64,000 nt of DNA from Tetrahymena elliotti 4EA (Eukaryota; Ciliophora; Oligohymenophorea; Hymenostomatida; Tetrahymenidae), in NCBI GenBank assembly GCA_000231825.2, contig JH720398.1:15221-79220 (forward strand), written 5' to 3'. The position numbers and the translations under genes are program-made. Shown piece by piece: positions 50,496 through 62,934 of the stretch (within the stretch, counting starts at the first letter, position 1; the number at the start of each line of letters is the position of its first letter). The notes beneath the pieces were generated by a model. It worked only from the letters and a program-made list of their open reading frames with translations. It searched no databases and was not told the origin of the DNA.

Positions 50496-53400
50496 TCAGC
50501 TTTTATTTGCAGGTGTAGCCAAAAATGCACGTATAGATTTTTCTAGTTCTAATTTTTTAACTGGTTTAGGAAGGAATCCTTTTGCACCAAGCTAAAAGCA
50601 TTTTTACTTGTCTTCATTATTATCAAAAGCAGTATGAGCAATAATAGGAACGTATTCTAGAACTTAATCTTTGATTTCTTAATTGATGATAGAAATGGCT
50701 TAAAAACCATCCATTATAGGCATGTTAATATCCATAATAATTAAATCAATTTTTCCATTGTTTTCATGCACTTTTTCAATAGCTTATTTTCCGTTTTATG
50801 CTTCTAAAATATTTAAATTAGGGTATATTAGTTTTAGAGTGTTTCTTAGTGCTATAAGATTGAACGCAACATCGTCAACAATTAATATAGTATCATTTTA
50901 TTCATCTAAAACATTTGCTTCTTTTTTCAAGAGTATTGAAGTATTACTACCTTCTAAACGTTTGTTCAGAGTTTCACCTGGCTCTTGGAATAAAAATTTA
51001 CTTTCTAATGAAGTCTATGCCATATATTTTTATTGTTGCTGTTTTTTTGCCAGCAAATTATGCTTTGTTTCAAACATAGGAATTTAAATATTATTTTCAT
51101 GTTCTATCTCAGATCTAATAGTTGTTTATGAAACAAGTTATCTTCTTCTTCTCTTTGTATTGTAATGATTAGAAGATAAATCTCTTTCTTATATATAAAG
51201 TGGATGATTTAAGTAGACAAGAAATGAAAAGCTACTTCCTATGTTAACCTTAGATTCTATTTATATTTCTTAATCAAGGGGTCCAATTATCTAGCAAAGT
51301 CTTGAACAAATTTCTAGACCTATTCCAACACCTGTTGATAAATGAAAATTATTTTTAAAAAGTTATTTTAAATATATTTAAATTACCTTATCTATTATCA
51401 TCTTTAACTTGTTGTATGTGAGCAGCAAAATTTAGTATATTTTTTTTAATTACATCTGGTATTCCTATTCCTGTATCTTAAACAATAATTTATATAAGAT
51501 TTGATGAGGACTCACAATTTTAAACAAGTATTCTTATAAATCCCTCAAATGTAAATTTAATAGCATTTCCAATTATGTTTATAAGTATCTGTTTTATTCT
51601 AGGTTTATCATTTTTCAAGTTCAAGTTTAAATTCGGAATTATTAACTTACAATTCTTCTTTTTTGCTTGTAGTTCAAAGAGTTCTCTCATTTCGAATAAG
51701 ATTTCCATTAAGTCAAATTATGTGCAATTTAGACTTAGATCATGCTTATTTAAAAGAGTTGAGTAATCTATTAAATCATTGATTCTTGATTCCAAAAGAT
51801 AACCATTTTTCTGTATATTACTAATATACTAAAATAATATACGTATATCCCTTAAGGTTGTATTTGTAAAAAATATTTAGTTACTACTTTAAGTAGTTTA
51901 ATTAGGTTCTTTCTTATTTGTACCTTAATTAAAAATATTTTCTTTCAATTCTTTTTTTTCGCTTATTTTTTTGTACAATTTTCTATCATCTTCATTGTAA
52001 GCATATGTCAAAGATCTCTATGAGCTTTGTACACTCAAAGGTATGAGCAAAGATCCAGTAGTTTTTGAGTATTAAATCCTATTTGTACTAGATGCAGATA
52101 TTTAAGGAATTTACATTTGAGTTTTTAAATTTTACTTCTTGGTTATTGAATTTTATCCACTTTCTTTTGAATCTTGAATATAATTATTTTTCTAGATTGA
52201 GGATTATTACTCTCCATCAGCAGATTTTTCTTCAATCTCCGTAATTCTATCTTTTTCATTCTACACATCAAATTTAAATATTTCCTTATTGTGCTAATAA
52301 TTGGTCTTCTCTGCTCTGTCTATTTATTCTAAGCTGAGCTAATCTTTTCTTTTTGCTGATTCAATTCCGCTATTATAAAACTAGCTAAGATTTTTTGGTG
52401 TTTAAGAATATTATCTGAGATTGACTCTCTAGATTGTTTCTCCATTTTATTCTTATTATTAGGGATCAAATGAATTGCTTGATTTCTTTTCTTTATTTGT
52501 TAAAACAGTGTCACTTTTTGGTGTTTGGTTAGAAATTGAAGTATTCGAAAGAGATTTTTGTTATTAAATTTACTTCTAAGATTATTATTTGCTACCTTGA
52601 ATTATTGATGATGGAGAGCTGCCAGATATTTATTTGTTTGAATTATTTGTTGATTAATTGTTAGTATTTTAGGCGTTTGATTTGGTTTGAATTTAATTAG
52701 TGCTTACAGAATTCTACTCGATAGAAATTTATTTCTTTTAAAGATTGTTTTGAATTATCTTAACACAATTATCTTTTTCTTATTAAAGAATCTTTTATTA
52801 GCTTTCAATCTTATTGCTTGAAAAATCTTAATTTATTGAAAGAAATTCAGATTATTTTTATGCTTGTGAGTAGTATTTTATTTAAGGAGTAAACAATAAG
52901 TTGTAATTTGGGGAATCATTAGTTTGATTTGCCAATAAATTACTTTTTTCAGGAGATGTAGTTGATAAAGTTGATTGTTTGTGTAATTAAATTTTTAGAT
53001 TAGGATTTTTATGATCATTATTATTGTTGTTTTTTAATAATTTATCAAATAACTAAATATTTTGACTTTACAATTTCCCACCTGATTAAGATATTTTAGC
53101 TAGATAATTATCTTATATTTATGAAGATTTAACTTGATTATGAGCATCATCGGTTTCTAAATCCTAAATATTTTCATCATTTAAATCTTAAACCTAGGTA
53201 GTATCTTAGTAAATTTAATATTAATTAATTTATACTGATTATTATTTAAATTATTCATGATTTATTTTTAACTTTTATTTCATTTTTGGGTCAACAAAAT
53301 CGGGACTTTTTGTAGTAGAGCCTTAAGAATTAGATAAATTTTTATCTTCTTTATTTTTTATATTAATATTCTTTTATATGTTTTATCTCAATTAGAAAAT

Positions 53401-55734
53401 CCCATGTTAATCCTCATTATCACTTATTGTTGTTTAAATCTAATTAATTTATAAAAATGGATGATGTTCTGTAATTGTTTATCCTTCTGTTAAGCTATGG
53501 TTTGATTCATGTATTTTCACTCTGCAATTTGTATTAATTTTATCTGAGACACGAAAACTATCTTCTTGGAAAGTTTGATTTGATGTATATTTTGGTTGAT
53601 TAATTTTAAAATCAGATACAGATCTAATGATTACTTGAGAGTCTTACTTTGAAGATAAAGGTTTTATTTCTTAATCTATCAATTCTACCTTTTTTACTTT
53701 AGAAGAACTATTTGAGTTAAGGGCATAAGGTTTATACATTAGCTAATTATTTATATTATTGTGGTAAAGATGATTATGCGTTGCAGCTTTTAATGAACTT
53801 TAAACAAACCAGTCATCATCTGTTAGTGTATCTCTTCTACTTTTTTTTTAATCTTCAAAGAAGATCTCCTCTTCTTCTTAAAGCGGAATTAAACTTGTGC
53901 TCATATTTGGCTCATATTTATTCATAAAAGATTATTTTTTGATGTTATAAACATATTGTTATTGTTATATTTCATAGTTAGTAGTATTTTTTTATGATAA
54001 TATAACTAATTAATTATCTTAATTTTAACTCTTTGAACGTTTACATACATGTTAGAAGTCCTTAGGTTTTTCTATATTTACAATATCAGAATGGGAATTC
54101 TTCATCAGCTCGAGATTTTGTGGCAAATTATTAAATTAATCTTTTTATTCATTTTAACATATTTCTTAGTCTCGTTGCTGTTCTTACTGTTAATTCTAAT
54201 CAAAACCGTTACCAAATAGAATTTATTCTTAATTTTCATTTAACTTATTTAATGCTGTTCCAGCAGCATCAAATTAAGAGTTTTATTTGCTTAATTGTCC
54301 TTCTATATTCAATTAGTTAAATGAAGAGTTTTACTTATTTATTGGAGTCAGATTTATTTATTATAAACTTGGTGTATTTGGATTTAAATTTGCGGATAAG
54401 GGTGATCCGTTTAAAATAGAAGGAAAAATTTAGTCAGCAGGCTTTAAAAAATTATTCTTAATCTATTCCTTTAGAATATCTAGTAGCAGTATCATACCGT
54501 TAAGAGGAGTTTTGAGATCATGTGAAATAGAATTTATCATTTTGTGTTTATATTAATTGAATGTCCTAGCATCTTCTTGAGTATTAAACAGAATAAGAAG
54601 ACATTGCTATAAGTCAAACTAGATTTCCGAAATATAAAGTTGATATTTATCAAGATTAATCTAGCAATTAGAAAGAGAATAAATACGATCTCTGTTACAG
54701 AGCATTTCAAAACTACTATTAATTTCACCAGATTTATACCATTAGTTGATTGTCTTTTTTAAATGCTCATACAAATTTTCCTTTTCGCTGATAATGATTT
54801 TCTAAAATACTTTTTTAATATTTTCTTCCTCCTCTAAGTTTATATTTCTATCCGAACTGGCAAAACAATTTTTAAAGCTCTACGTTATAAATTTCATTTT
54901 CATATCAGATGTATAAATTACCATATTGAAATTGGCGAATTTTTTAACTATTTCATAAATTGAATCCCTTTCATATAAGACGTCATCAATACTCCATTTT
55001 AGTCTACCAGCTAAATGATTTTTTCTTTAATATAGAATCTGATTTATTTCATGAAGGCTTCTTTAGTCGTCAGACTGATGAGTGTTTTGAATTTAGTTGA
55101 GTGCTGTTTATCGATTATCTTGTAAATTTGTTTTATTCAAGCATACTAATTTTTCATTAAGAACTCTTTCTATTACAGTCATATGGTAAAACAGAAGAAA
55201 AATATCTATAAAAAACGATGCTGACATCAACCTTGTTAAAGCATTTCCATCCTAAAAAGTCCATAATACAACTGATATAATAAGGCTGATTATTCTATGA
55301 TACTTATTTACTCCTGGAAAAAAATTAATTACATTCATCATACCAAAAAAATATCTAAAATTTATGCTCAATTCATAAATCGTTTACTCATCATAACTTA
55401 AATCGCTTTTATTTTATTATTTACAATCACATTATTTATCATTACTATCCGTTCCCTAATACATTCCTAATGGCAGCTTAATCTCAAATGCCTGTAAAGA
55501 AATATAGCCTATTACATTGATTATAATTGATGTTAATGTTATGTATTATGAGGTATACTTAAAAAGAAAGGGAGGACTATAAAGTAAAATAAAATAAATC
55601 ACAGAAATCACTAAAGTATAAATAATTCTAGCTATTTAAAATTCTGCATCTAAAGCAATAAATGGAATTAACTATGCTAAAATCAAGAAAATTAAAGCTC
55701 CTAATACCCTAATTGTTTGAGACGCTAATACCAT
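50496..55734 (-). CDS. Hybrid sensor histidine kinase with split DHp domain
   Basis: ATG is at 55734 and TGA at 50496-50498. There are two exons (51387-55734 and 50496-51331) and one 55 bp intron; the product is 1,727 residues. Residues 1-200 hold about five or six membrane helices (e.g. VLGALIFLILAQLIPFIAL). A sensor-like stretch follows, then the phospho-acceptor helix SISHDLKTPLNGM with H405. The second DHp helix (NGYLLESRINDLIDYSTLLN) comes only at about residue 1300. It is followed by the ATPase domain: N box RIKQILINIIGNAIKFT (about 1370), G1 DTGIGIP and G2 GVGIGLEICSRL. A receiver domain ends the protein (ILIVDDVAFNL; LIIMDINMPIMDG with the phospho-Asp near 1650; KGFLPKPVKKL). About 850 Gln/Asn/Ser-rich residues sit between the two DHp helices, in frame and without any TGA. 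It would autophosphorylate H405 and pass phosphate to its own receiver. The ligand is unknown. Confidence 0.95.
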
Positions 55735-57200
55735 TTAATGAACTCCTTTTTTAAATAGAGATTGAAGTTTATCTTTACACCTATTTATTTGGTAATAAAA
55801 ATAGTGGATATGTGTTGTAAAAAATATAATTAATTTTCAATTTTACTTCAAAAATTAATAAATTGTATTAATTCCTTCCTAAATGCACTGTAAATCAGCG
55901 ATATTTCGTTTTAACTAAATTTAATTAATCACAAAATTTAATTTACTTCCATACCTATATTTTCAATAGTTAATTCATCGTATCTAATATAAAAATCTTT
56001 ACCTTGAATCTAATATCCTCATAGAGTATTAAAAAATGACTACTTAAAATACTCCTCTATCTTTGCTTACTTCAACCTTTTTAATCATCGCTCAATGACC
56101 TATCATTATAATAACATTTAATTAACTCAATATATATTTCTAAAAATTAGCTTGCTACATTTTAAAATGCGATAATTAATTCTATTCATTTCTTTTTAAA
56201 TAAAATATTTTTGTCTTAAACTCTTAATATAAATTATTAAAAATCAAATTCTTATGTATTTTAAAATTTAAAAAAAATATTTTTCAAACACAAGAAATAT
56301 TTAAAATCTTCCAAACTTAAAATAATATTTGTCTAAAATGATCAGGATATTTATGCAAAAATAAAATATTAAATACTTAATGTGGTTCATTTTATATTTT
56401 AACCAATCAAGAATATAGTCAAAATATTAAGGATTCTGGAAGAATACACTTCCATTCAAAAACTTTAAATAATTTTGAAATTCTATTTGAATTTTCTTTA
56501 AGCTTCTAGAGTATTTTTTAAATTTATTATATTTCTATTCATTCATAACTTTAAAAAGCTCATTTAAAACAAATAATATTACAAATTATTGTACAGAGAA
56601 AAAATAAATTTTTCGAAAACTTTTTATTAATAAATTTGCTTTGCTTTAAATTATTACTAACAAAAATTGATTTTATTTGAAATAGAATTTTTTATGAAAT
56701 TGTACACTAAAAAAATTATATTTTTAGCCAATACGCAATGCTGTTTTCAAGAAAAATTGAAAATTTAATTTTGATATAAGTTTTTGTGTTAAGTATACTT
56801 TTTTTAAATTAATAATCAAGAATTTAAAAAAGAAATAGACATAAAAATTTGCAAAGCAACGGCATATTTTTAAAAAAAATAGTTGTCTAGTCTTTTTAAT
56901 TTGTATGATTAAGAATAAATAAATGAAGAATGTGAATTTAATTAAAGCAGAAAAGTAAATGGAATACTTGATTAAAGTGAATTATTTTCTTTAGTGTATA
57001 AAATATGTATAAAACAGTTAAGAAAATTATTTTGATATTAAAATGAATTAAGATTATGAGAGTTTAAAAGTATTTTTTTACTATTTTTAAAATTTTTTAG
57101 AAATTATTCAATATTTATATGTCTATTCATATGCTCATTCTTAGAGCTAATTGAACGCTTTATTTTACTACTAATGTACTTTACTTACTATTTACATTTC
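55735..57200. other. 1.5 kb AT-rich spacer
   Basis: This is the 5' flank of the histidine kinase and the 3' flank of the ABCF gene. An in-frame TGA at 55837-55839 confirms the kinase cannot start further upstream without another exon. No other gene or RNA was recognised. Confidence 0.4.
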
Positions 57201-58916
57201 TCAAAGTTATTTCTTGATTAAGGCCTTACGATATTCTTTGAAGTCTCCTTTGAATTTTACAAGGGATTTATTCTTGACATACCATATTTCATTGCAAGCC
57301 TTGGCAATAAGATGTTCATCGTGAGAGACAATAATATATCCACCATTGTAGTTTTGTAAGGCTTCAATGAGGGCATCAATAGCATCAAGATCCAAGTGAT
57401 TGGTGGGTTCATCGAGAATAAGTAAGTGAGGTTCAGTGTAACAAGCAATAGCAAGAGCAACACGAGACTTTTGACCACCAGAAAGATTCTTGATAGGACG
57501 GATTTGCTTCTCTGAGAAAATACCAAAACGAGATAAGAATGCTCTGTAGTGTTCAGATTTTTAACCAGGGAACTTTTATTACAATTACTCGACAGGAGAG
57601 AGGTTGACATCGAGTTGGTCAATGAAATGTTGAGTGAAGAAACTGTAGAATACCTTAGGGTTCTTATATTAGTTTCCTGATAAAGGTTCAAGCTTACCGG
57701 TCAAGAGCTTGAGGAAGGTAGATTTACCGGCACCATTGTCACCAATAATAGCGATCTTAGAGTCGGAGTCAACAGCGAAGTTAAGATTTTCATAGATGAT
57801 TTTTTCAGGGCTATAGCCAAATCTAACGTCTTCAACCTTGAAAAGAGGTGAAACTAACTTTTCAGTGACAGGGAAACGGAAAGTAGTCTTCTTTTCTTCC
57901 TTGACTTCTTCAACCTTTTCCATCTTATCAAGAGCTTTAATACGACTCTAGACCAAAGAGGCAAGCTTGGCATTAGCTCTGAATTTATCAATGAAATCTT
58001 ATGCTTCCTTTCTTTCAGCTAAGTTAAATTCGTATTTCTTCTTTTGGAGGGTCAAATGTTCTTCACGAGTCTTTTCGAATTAATCGTAGTCACCCTTGTA
58101 GTAGTTAAGTTATTAATCGAAGTAGTGAATGATATCAGTGCAAACGGAGTTTAAGAAAGCACGAGAGTGAGAGACTAAAAGAATAGTCATATCACTGTTA
58201 GCAATGAATTCTTCCAACCAAATAACAGCATCAAGATCCAAGTGATTTGTGGGTTCATCGAGTAATAAAATATCAGGTTGAACAAACAAGGCACGAGCCA
58301 AAGACACTCTCATTCTCCAGCCACCAGATAATTTTTCAGTGGGGTTAATAATCATATCATGTGAGAAACCAAGACCTCCCAAAATAGCTGCAGCACGAGA
58401 TTCAGCTGTGTGAGCGTCGATTTCTTAAAGTCTCTTTTGTATTTCAACAAGACGATCACTGTCATCTTCATCATTACTGGCGGAAAGTTCATCATATTCC
58501 TTGAGGAGTCTTTCTCTTTCAATATCAGTTTCAAGTACTTATTGGAGAGGACTCTTGTGGTTACCTACCATTTCTTATTCTACAAGAAGGACTTGTAAAT
58601 GTTCTGGGATTTCGTAGTCTCCTCTAGCAAGAGCGTAAAGTAAACTTGATTTACCAACACCGTTTCTACCTATGAGACCGTACTTTCTACCGTGGGTAAG
58701 TTATAATTCAGCATTATCAAGAAGTACTTAACCTCCTTAGATAATAGTAATGTTGTAAATGTTTAAGTCATAGACTCTGTTACTGGCACATTCTCTGTTA
58801 TGACGGACCATAACCAAGGGAGCTCTATTTTATTCTTCTTATTCTTCCTTCTATTAAATAACCTAAATTTAAGCTCTCTTCTTATCGTTCTTTGAAGCCT
58901 TCTTTCTCTTATCCAT
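57201..58916 (-). CDS. ABCF-family ATPase, GCN20/ABCF3-like
   Basis: A single exon from ATG 58916 to TGA 57201-57203 encodes 571 residues. A short basic N-terminus ([16 protein letters not shown]) precedes two ABC ATPase modules in tandem. The first has Walker [10 protein letters not shown] (about 88), LSGGWRMR and [14 protein letters not shown]. The second has Walker [10 protein letters not shown] (about 394), LSGGQKSR and [14 protein letters not shown]. Between them is the Lys/Glu-rich ABCF linker. There are no membrane helices. ABCF proteins act on ribosomes; the linker ([20 protein letters not shown]) and the second module ([18 protein letters not shown]) resemble ABCF3/GCN20, which helps Gcn2 sense uncharged tRNA. 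The roughly 190-residue N-terminal Gcn1-binding domain of GCN20 is absent, so ABCF2/Arb1-like ribosome assembly is an alternative. Codon bias suggests high expression. Confidence 0.93.
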
Positions 58917-60148
58917 TTTTACTAATTAAATTTTGTTTGTTTCTTTTTTGTGTTTTACCTAAATTTTTCTTATTTAAAAGTCTAATTTTTTTTTTTTGTT
59001 AATATCTAAATTTTTTATAAAGAGTTAGCTCTTAAACCAATCTATCTGTATAGTTATTTTTTTTTAAATTTTTTTTAACTTTTCTCTTTTTAGCTTAACT
59101 AATCAATATGATATTTCATGTCAAATTTACTTTTGTACTCTATCAATGACTATCAAATTTGCAAACTCTTCTCACTATTAATTTGAAGCGAAATCTGATT
59201 CTACTTAAAATCCATTAAATCTAAATTTGATGTAGGAATTTCATATATCCTACTTAACTAAAAACAAAAATAGAAATTTAAATTTCTCAACAAAGGTGGG
59301 CGGCTGCTCATTTGTCTAACAAAATACAAAATTATCCATGTAAAAATATATTTTAGTTGTAAATTAACTTTAATCATCGCATAAAATGATCTTCATTTGA
59401 TATTTTACAAATGGCACCATATATTAAATAATATTTATTATGAAAAATATTAAAAAGGCTAAACATATTTCGTATATCAAGGATATAATAAATGTTATTA
59501 AATACATTTACCTATAAATAGTCTTTACTTTCAAAACTACCTAAAAATTTAATTTTGACATAGACCCAAATAAATCAAAAAAATTCAGATGAAAGTTTTT
59601 AAAAATTTCCTTGTATTTAATAATTACGTATTCATCTGTTTGTCTATTAGATTTAATAAACACTAAAGAGAGATCAAAAATATTAAATAACTTTTTAAAT
59701 GATTAAATATATAATAGATCTCCATAATAACATAAGAAAATATATGTTTATTTTGTTTTATTTATTTTCATATTTTAATTTAACATTTTATTCCCAATTA
59801 TCTTAACAAAATCTTTATTTACCTAATTAAACATTAAATTTAATTTTACTTTAAATTTTAATAATGTTTAACATATTTAAATCTAAAGCTTCCAGTGACA
59901 GATAGATAATGCCAGTGACGGACTTTTAAAGTAAAGAAAAATGAATGTCGAGGTTAAATAAATAAATTAAGATTAATTTAATTAAAAAAACAAGATACAA
60001 AAATATGAACGAAAATGCAAAATCTAATTTTCTTAATAGATTTTTTAAGTAAAATTTTTATCAAAATAAAAAGAATTTTTATAGAATAATATAAGAAATA
60101 TTTTGTTAATAATTAAATATTATTTCAATTATTTCATCTCATCAATCA
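58917..60148. other. 1.2 kb AT-rich spacer
   Basis: This is the 5' flank of the ABCF gene. A T-rich leader lies just upstream of its ATG. Two small G/C-richer spots occur: aggtgggcggctgctc near 59295, and a short direct repeat 'ccagtgac.ga' near 59892 and 59911. Neither is explained, and no gene was found. Confidence 0.4.
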
Positions 60149-61762
60149 TCAATCATCAAATAAATCATATAATACTAATTATGGATTTAATGGAATATAA
60201 TCAGCAATATGCTTATAATAGGCAAATGCCTAGAAATTATTAGACAATATTCCCTCTATTAATTTTTTGTGTTAGGTATTTTACACTAAACAATCTCTTT
60301 AGAATCTTATGCTCTAAATGCGCAAATCTACTAATATTTTTTCTGATATTTAAACAATGATAGGATTGTTTGGATCTAGTATATATTGAATAAAATCAAT
60401 TATTTACACTGCAAATTATTGATCAAATCCAGGCTTTAAGACAACTTTATAATTACTTTGATTATTTTAATCAATCAATATTAATATTTGAATATTTTGT
60501 GATAAATCAAAAAAGTGAATGAGCAAACTTTTAAATTTTCCTTATTTTGATAAAAGCAAAGCTGATTATATTTCTTTTAAATCCTAAAATAAATCTTTTT
60601 TCTTTATCAAAAATACATTTTTGTTACTTTATTCATTAACTTCTTGATTTACTTGCTTATCTAAAAGGCACTCGTTTAGCTTTATCCTAATTTCTTCCAT
60701 ATTGATGTATACTTTTCCTTCATTTTGCAAATTTTAGCTTAAATAGCAAATGATTTTTCTTAAATTTAATTTACCATATTACCAATTTATAATATCTTTG
60801 TAGTTTTCTATTTTTCTGGCTAAAGAACAAATTGAAATTATTGAACTAATCAGATTAGGAAGCAAAAAAATGTATAAAAGACTAATCAAACCTTCTAAAT
60901 TAGAGCTATTTAAATTGAATAAAAGTTTCACAAATAAAAACATTGCCAAGCTTAGTTGTATCATAAAGTTGTAAAAAACATCACTCCAATCTTATAAATT
61001 AATTTTATCATTTTTTGAAGTTGCTTATAAATCTTCTTTTATTTTTGAATCAATCTAATCTTCTGTCTAAATTAGATTAATTTCTATTGATAAAATAAAA
61101 CTTAGAAAATACGCTATCTTTGAACTATCTTATTTTCTAGACGAAATTGCTAAACCTAACAGAGCATTCACAGTAAACCAAAAAATAATTACATGATAGC
61201 TAAAATATGCCACTTAGGATAATAAATACCAAAATAAAATAGGTCTAATTATAATTTGAATATAACTGAGAAAAGAAAGTTTATTTTTTTAATGAATCCT
61301 ATTTGTTTCTATTGAAAGAAAATTGCAGAATGATAATACAATTAAATTAACAAGAATTACTAAATAAAATCCAAGTTTAAAATGATTGTTTTGTATTGAG
61401 TCTTCAAGAACTACAAATTAGTTAACAAGTAATGTAGGAATTAAGTACAAATACTATTAAAGTATAAATCCTAAAGTACATTTTCTAACATCATTTTTAA
61501 ATTTCTAGGATACTAATGAATGTATTTCAAATGTGATAAATATAATTAAAAACTATTTCAAATAATCTCTGAGCTTTTTTTGTTTCAAAATCACTAAAGA
61601 AAGGCAAGCACACACTATTCTTAAGCATATCCAAATCAAGAGCAAAATAATACTAAAATAAATTGGCTACCCTGAAATTTAAAAAAGATATAATTGAATT
61701 AACTATACCAATATAGTAAGAGTTAATATAATTTTAAGCAGCTTTTAATTAATCCAAATCAT
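60149..61762 (-). CDS. Multi-pass membrane protein, unknown family (copy 1)
   Basis: A single exon from ATG 61762 to TGA 60149-60151 encodes 537 residues. About eight hydrophobic helices fill residues 1-310 (e.g. IILTLTILVQLIQLYLF; FSIILLLIWICLRIVCACL; IIIRPILFWYLLSQVAYF). A soluble C-terminal half of about 230 residues follows. A short motif after the last helix, ARKIENYKDIINW, and the terminal PLNPQLVLYDL recur in the neighbouring gene at 62935-64000 (VKIENYNKVVSW and PINPSLVLYDL), so the two are tandem paralogues. I recognise no transporter, channel or enzyme motif. Possible roles include a ciliate-specific membrane receptor or transporter, but nothing in the sequence decides this. Confidence 0.8.
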
Positions 61763-62934
61763 TAGGGTGTTTATTTATTTATTTTAATTAATTATTATCA
61801 ATCATAATAAATTATTATTTTGAGTATTAGATTTCCAATCAAGTTTTATCAAATATGAGTAAATTTAGTTAAAATTCTTTTCTAAAACCATTACCAAAAA
61901 AGCAGGAATGCTTTCTTTAAAAGAATAATTCTAGAAAAAAATTTGAGTAATTAAATTTGCTTAAATTTTTGATGAATTCGTCTTTTAAAAAATCTACAAT
62001 AAGTTAAAATTTAATTAGGAGTTGACTAACTTTATTTTAAATTAGTTTCTTTATAAAAGAGGAAAGAAATCTTTTATAAAAATAAAATTTAAATATAAAA
62101 ATGAAAACACTTAAAATCAATTAATTTAATTATCTATCTATTAAATCTTTATCTTACTTTCAATAATTTACAATCCAATCTATTTTTAGAAATTTAAATA
62201 ATTTAGTAACATGGTATATCATGGTTATTCGTAATTAAAAACTTATTAAGTATCTTAAAAAGTAATTAATGATCTAATTTGAATTAAAAATAAAAAATTT
62301 TTATAATATTTGATATTTTTCAAATACAGATTAAATTATTTAGTAAAATAAAATTTTAATTTTTTTATCAAATTTTAATTAAATAAGATATTAGTTGAAA
62401 AAACATATTAATATCTTTAAATTGATGCATTTCAATAAATTTTGAATTTGTTTTTTTAAATAACAAAGTTTATATTATTTTAAACCCATTTTTTCTTTTA
62501 ATTTATTAATTTGCAATTAATATTTTATAATTATTTTTTGGTATGCAGAAACATCTGTAGGTTATCATGAATTTTATTTTTGGTTTACTCTTAAAGTGGA
62601 GTTTTAGGTTTTTGATTGCAAATAATTAAATAAGAGGAGTTGATTTTAAGATAGACTCTTTGAAAGAATTTGTATTTGTATTAAACTATTTAGGAGTTTT
62701 TGATGTATTATTAAAAGAAAACCTAACTTAAGAAATAGAACTATTAGAGAAAACTAGTTAGTGAAATAATAAAATTTACTATTAAAGTGAAATGAGATAT
62801 ATACACGTTTAAGTGAAAATATTATAAAAACTTTAATTGGTTATGTTAATAATTTTGTATATATTAATTTAAAATTTATAAATATTTAAAAAAAACCAAA
62901 ATTATTAAAAAATTAAGGTCTTTATATTAAAATT
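61763..62934. other. AT-rich spacer between tandem paralogues
   Basis: About 1.17 kb with no gene. It holds the 5' flank of copy 1 and the 3' flank of copy 2. No obvious duplicated non-coding block links the two. Confidence 0.4.
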
